Assembly (NCBI RefSeq): GCF_014636865.1
Contig: NZ_BMER01000006.1
Coordinates: 248,001-312,000 of the forward strand
Origin: Parapedobacter pyrenivorans
GTDB lineage: Bacteria > Bacteroidota > Bacteroidia > Sphingobacteriales > Sphingobacteriaceae
Length of the DNA stretch: 64,000 bases
Direction of reading: 5' to 3'
Position 1 is the stretch's first letter. Every line of letters begins with the position of its first letter. Positions 61,401 through 64,000 of the stretch are shown one piece after another. A program made the translations under genes and the position numbers. Under the pieces are notes generated by a model. That model was not told the DNA's origin, did no database searches, and saw nothing but the letters and a program-made list of their open reading frames with translations.

Positions 61401-61530
61401 TTTGCTGCGATCCATTTTCGATTTTGACTACCTGATTATCCGCACGGCTTGTCCGAATCGGATCGTCCAAAGCGAGGGCACTGTATGCAGTTAGATTCGC
61501 CAATAAAAGGAAATAATGTGCTTTTCTCAT
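58402..61530 (-). CDS. SusC/RagA TonB-linked outer-membrane transporter
   Basis: A 1042-residue SusC-like transporter without STN domain. It has a leader (MRKAHYFLLLANLTAYSALA), a carboxypeptidase-like domain (VSGTVRDDTGTALEGVSVTV), TonB box/plug (LDEVVVVGYGTQRKSSVTAAI), YGSRGSGGVIIITTKKG and a barrel ending VYTFGVNVIF. It imports the ligand captured by its SusD partner, energised by TonB. It follows the previous susD gene after 18 bases. Confidence 0.95.
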   Translation of the reverse strand: MRKAHYFLLLANLTAYSALALDDPIRTSRADNQVVKIENGSQQTVSGTVRDDTGTALEGVSVTVKRTGSGVATDAAGKFALEGVEPTDALVFRSIGYQDLEVEVAGKTTVDAVMEADVAGLDEVVVVGYGTQRKSSVTAAISKVENKNLDQIPVGRPELALVGRLAGVNISNTRSNPGSAPTIRVRGSGSISASNDPLVVIDGFPGGSMSSVNMNDVASIEVLKDASSAAIYGSRGSGGVIIITTKKGTVGKPQLQLNAYAGVAEALGHDDWISGDEFHDYVARYMNREYAWQGGDVSIPLWGDDRRPPNFRVNPVIREGNYIWEDILLRPAPMQNYSLSVRGGTDNVTYYVSGTYRDEQGTLLTTGYKTYAFRANVDAKLAPGINVGIMVSPNWADRRTSPVTMEAIVKTSPFVSPEPYPDGTYPRPLDYWGNSVSGQTSPLATLYGTFNTSSSMNNVGEMYAEAQLGKGLSIRSSFGANITYGIAENFQSASATSNGLNSGSARDTRSLNLLNENVLRYTNDFGGDHDFNAILGASFQKATSRTALQTAVAGSFNNETIRTLNNAIIDPSRSYTTKSRWGLISYFGRVNYAYKGKYLVSASFRTDGSSRFGPDNRWGNFPSASIAWRVSQEDFMQGNTVISELKPRVSYGVVGNFNIGDFSYLGTIDDVYYSPDDALTKGWAQNAIGNGGLQWERTESYNIGLDLGLFNNRLTMAADYYQKKTTNLLYDVSVPAISGFPAALVNVGDVRNTGFEVELNSQNLTGVFKWSTAFNFSRNKNEVVDLGGVDEVINTHTRGMAWILRKGEPMFSFYGYKLAGVLVDENDVANSPIMDGSKPGNTKYADVSGPDGVPDGKITPDDRVILGSYLPTMTFGMVNDFSWKNFDLSIAMQSSVGAKVYNLENLYYQGATVSAIRRSLVENQWWSTAEPGNGKEPATALSQLAWVSNSDYYLEDASFLAIRNLNLGYTVPQSFSERYKINSFRLFASISNLLMITKKGFHGYNPEGFTSGEIDGIKSMPGFNNGSEPINRVYTFGVNVIF

Positions 61531-61548
61531 GACTATTGGATTTGCTTT

Positions 61549-63267
61549 TTAATACCCAGGATTTTGTGGAAAATCAGCATCGATATTCAGATCGATCTGA
61601 CTCTGGGGGATGGGCCACAATACATTGTGTTCTTCAATGTCTGCTCCCGGGCACATGGGATTATCGTTGTATTTTTGTACCCGTTCGATCAATTTTCCCG
61701 TTCGGCGCAGCGCGATAAGCCGCCATTCCTCACCGTACAATTCCCGCGCGCGTTCATCCAAGACGTAATCGATATCAACCTCTGCTGCGGATACAGGCGT
61801 TGCATGCGCACGATTTCTCACTTTATTGATATCTTCCGCAGCCAAATCAGGTCTACCGATACCAAGATAAGCCTCGGCCCGAAGCAGTAACGTTTCCGCG
61901 AAACGAAGCGCATACCAATCTTTATGGGTAACCCCGCCGCCAGAACGTCCGGGATCAACGAAATAATTACCCGGATCATGGAATTTCATGAAGGTAGGAA
62001 ACAAGATTTTACAGGTATCCAACATGAGGTTTGACCTTTTTGGATTCGTATACAAGCTGAAATCTATTTTATGGCCATCGTACGTGGATTCCGGATTATC
62101 GAAATAGAAATCTCGCTTAATGTTATGCTTCGCATTTCGGATATCAGTGTTCCATTCGCCCTCCCACATGTAATAGTGGACAAAATTGGTACCCCTTGCG
62201 TTACCTGTTGGTCTACTCAGTGTATCGTTATATCCGGTATAGTTTCCGTTATAAAAGTTCCCCAGAATGGCTTTCTTCCCATCAGGTGTAAGTCCGATGT
62301 CAAAATAGCGGGGTCCGTAAATATAAGCTGATGAAATTTGTTTCCCTCCGGTTACGTTAGGCTCGATCTGGATGACCCACATGGCCTCTGTATTATTGGC
62401 AAGGTTGTGGTTGGAATATCCGAATAGATCGTAGTATACATCTCCGGATCCCAGGTAATCGTTACCCAACCGATTCCCAAAGCGCTCGGTCATTAATTTG
62501 TAATGGTAGCCATCGACCACCTGCGAAGCCGCTTCAACTGCCGATTCCGGATTTTCTTGTTCCAAATACGTTTCTGCCAAGTAATGCCAAGCCACACCCT
62601 GCGTAATCCTCCCCGGTGCCGCTTCTTGCCCTTGCTTGGGTAAATAGGTCGCTGCAAACTTGAAATCTTCTTCCATCAATTTAAGAACGGACGACACCGG
62701 ATCCCGGACGAAGTCTGCCTTAGCCGTCTCCACAGGACGGTCCAGTAGCGGAATATCGCCAAAGGTTGAAACCAGGTTTCGGTACGCAAATGCCCGGAAA
62801 AAGCGCGCTTCACCGATATAACCATTTTTCCCTTCTTCGCCCGCAGCAAACACCGAAGGATCCAACTTTTCCAGCTGATCAATCAACACATTGGCCCATT
62901 GGATAATTTTAAAGCCGGCCGTCCAATGGTCGACAACCGGTTTCCAAATCGGCGTCATATCGCGGTAAGAATTCAGGTACGGGCTTCCCCTTTCCGGTAT
63001 TTCGCCATTAAACCCAAGGTCCGAGCCGTGCGTTGCCCAATTCATCGTTCCAAATTCGGTATAACTGTAATATGCGGTACGTACCCGGTCGTGTAGCGCC
63101 GTGATCCCTTGCAAGGCCCCGGCCTCCGTGGTAAATGAGTTGTCAGGCGAAAAGAAATCCAAGGGGACTTCCTCCAATACGCTGTCGTTGCACGAAGACA
63201 ATGCCAGCGACAGCACCAACGCGGGGCTTAAAAATTTCGATAAAAAGTCAGTTAAATACGTTTTCAT
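61549..63267 (-). CDS. SusD/RagB-family nutrient-binding lipoprotein
   Basis: A 572-residue SusD-like lipoprotein (leader ending LALSSC). Landmarks are IGEARFFRAFAYRNLVSTFGDIPLL, LRFAETLLLRAEAYLGIGRPD and YVLDERARELYGEEWRLIALRR. Partner of the truncated SusC upstream (25-base gap). It is only weakly similar by eye to the other SusD of the operon, so the two pairs probably bind different parts or forms of the substrate. Confidence 0.94.
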   Translation of the reverse strand: MKTYLTDFLSKFLSPALVLSLALSSCNDSVLEEVPLDFFSPDNSFTTEAGALQGITALHDRVRTAYYSYTEFGTMNWATHGSDLGFNGEIPERGSPYLNSYRDMTPIWKPVVDHWTAGFKIIQWANVLIDQLEKLDPSVFAAGEEGKNGYIGEARFFRAFAYRNLVSTFGDIPLLDRPVETAKADFVRDPVSSVLKLMEEDFKFAATYLPKQGQEAAPGRITQGVAWHYLAETYLEQENPESAVEAASQVVDGYHYKLMTERFGNRLGNDYLGSGDVYYDLFGYSNHNLANNTEAMWVIQIEPNVTGGKQISSAYIYGPRYFDIGLTPDGKKAILGNFYNGNYTGYNDTLSRPTGNARGTNFVHYYMWEGEWNTDIRNAKHNIKRDFYFDNPESTYDGHKIDFSLYTNPKRSNLMLDTCKILFPTFMKFHDPGNYFVDPGRSGGGVTHKDWYALRFAETLLLRAEAYLGIGRPDLAAEDINKVRNRAHATPVSAAEVDIDYVLDERARELYGEEWRLIALRRTGKLIERVQKYNDNPMCPGADIEEHNVLWPIPQSQIDLNIDADFPQNPGY

Positions 63268-63292
63268 GATTACTATCGTAATGTATAAATAG

Positions 63293-64000
63293 CTATAAAC
63301 TCAGTCTGACACCGAATACCAGGTTTCGCATTAGCGGCGTGTCACTCACTCCGATTTCCGGATCCCATCCCTGCCAATTGGTCCAGACGTACGGATTCTT
63401 GCTGGATACATACACCTGGCAATCGTTCAGCTTCAGCTTATCCAATAACGGTTGGCCGAATCGATAGGCCAGCGACACATCCTGTAACCGTATAAAGCTG
63501 CGGCTTTGATAGATTCCGCTTTGGCGTTGGGGGTTGTTGTAAATCCCTGTCGTGTTGGTCGTCGGAGCCTCGGGCGACCAATAGGTATTGATCGCCGAAT
63601 TATTCCTGCGATGCGTCATGGTATAAAGCGGATTGACTATTTCCGCATTGTTAGCTAAATAATAGCCGTTTCCGCCTTGGATAGAGTTAATGAACACAGA
63701 CAAGGTAAAGTTCTTATAGGACAGTGAATTGTTAAGACTAAATCGGTAATTGGGTGATTCATAGCCAACGACCGTGCGGTCGTTGTCCGGATCGAGCTTT
63801 CCATCCTGATTTTGATCTACATACCGGAATTGCCCCGGATACCAACCAGCCAGTACGTTCCCGTTGAAAAATTCCTCCTCTGTCCACACGCCACCAGCCA
63901 TCTGGTAGTCATAAAGTGCCTCGATCGGCTTGCCGACAAACCAAGCATTGCCAATGTCCGCATCGTCGCCTGAACCATACAGCCGGCTGATTTTATCCCG
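63293..64000 (-). CDS. SusC/RagA TonB-linked outer-membrane transporter, C-terminal part (5' end outside window)
   Basis: The - strand frame stays open through base 64000, upstream of the first internal ATG at 63901, so about 235 C-terminal residues are present. They show typical SusC barrel-end features: a periplasmic-type segment RYVDQNQDGKLDPDNDRTVVGY, SLSYKNFTLSVFI and FIRLQDVSLAYRF, ending NLVFGVRLSL. It is the first visible gene of the operon that runs to 49727. The promoter and any regulator lie beyond the window. Confidence 0.92.
   Translation of the reverse strand, partial: RDKISRLYGSGDDADIGNAWFVGKPIEALYDYQMAGGVWTEEEFFNGNVLAGWYPGQFRYVDQNQDGKLDPDNDRTVVGYESPNYRFSLNNSLSYKNFTLSVFINSIQGGNGYYLANNAEIVNPLYTMTHRRNNSAINTYWSPEAPTTNTTGIYNNPQRQSGIYQSRSFIRLQDVSLAYRFGQPLLDKLKLNDCQVYVSSKNPYVWTNWQGWDPEIGVSDTPLMRNLVFGVRLSL

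Overview
The window reads as chromosomal DNA of a Bacteroidota bacterium, most likely of the Sphingobacteriaceae type. The evidence is a full-length SprA (type IX secretion translocon), five SusC/SusD-type gene sets, a 'Bacteroides-expansion' style ECF sigma/FecR pair, lipoprotein and Tat leaders typical of the phylum, promoter-like TAnnTTTG -7 elements and mostly absent Shine-Dalgarno sites. No rRNA, tRNA, CRISPR array, insertion sequence or prophage was seen. Genus and species cannot be fixed from the sequence alone.

Region 1 (1-8.5 kb, mostly +): the 3' end of a SusD-like gene, a GH18 chitinase-like gene and an exported M81 (MlrC-like) peptidase. A probable orphan structured RNA with its own promoter-like element and terminator follows (about 3831-4050). 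Then come Xaa-Pro aminopeptidase (-), an intergenic region with a 17-bp perfect hairpin merging into four 11-bp tandem repeats, a small HExxH metallopeptidase and a PBP4-type D,D-carboxypeptidase (dacB).

Region 2 (8.5-18.6 kb, +): housekeeping genes maeB (malic enzyme fused to a phosphotransacetylase-like domain), ruvA and the 7-kb sprA, which has a TTG start. A perfect inverted repeat closes the block as a bidirectional terminator.

Region 3 (18.6-28.6 kb, -): an ECF sigma factor / FecR / STN-type SusC / SusD / two discoidin-like lipoproteins module, the standard trans-envelope signalling layout for glycan uptake. It has no glycoside hydrolase of its own in view.

Region 4 (28.8-37 kb, -): a GNAT-nitrilase fusion, an MFS symporter with a small membrane protein, and a separate operon for an N-acetylated amino sugar (Gfo/Idh oxidoreductase, FucP/NagP-like transporter, nagA, NagB-like protein). 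That operon starts at a perfect 18-bp palindrome overlapping a promoter-like element and ends at a textbook terminator.

Region 5 (37.1-49.6 kb, -): a compact eight-gene operon under two perfect LacI-type palindromes. It holds SusC, SusD, an Nramp-fold transporter without the canonical metal-binding residues, an SDR with a Cys at the catalytic Lys position, a DHDPS-type aldolase, an azurin-like cupredoxin lipo/secreted protein, and two exported beta-propeller dehydrogenase-like proteins, one fused to cytochrome c. This looks like periplasmic oxidation plus uptake and aldol cleavage of an unknown small carbon source.

Region 6 (49.7-64 kb, -, running off the window): two SusC/SusD pairs, a Tat-leader DegT-type PLP aminotransferase, a beta-propeller protein without a leader, three Tat-leader Gfo/Idh oxidoreductases (two of them tandem paralogues) and an alpha/beta hydrolase. 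Regions 5 and 6 have SusCD systems but no recognisable polysaccharide-degrading enzyme. The substrate is therefore probably a small, oxidised or aminated sugar or cyclitol rather than a polymer. These two regions are the best candidates for an undescribed pathway.
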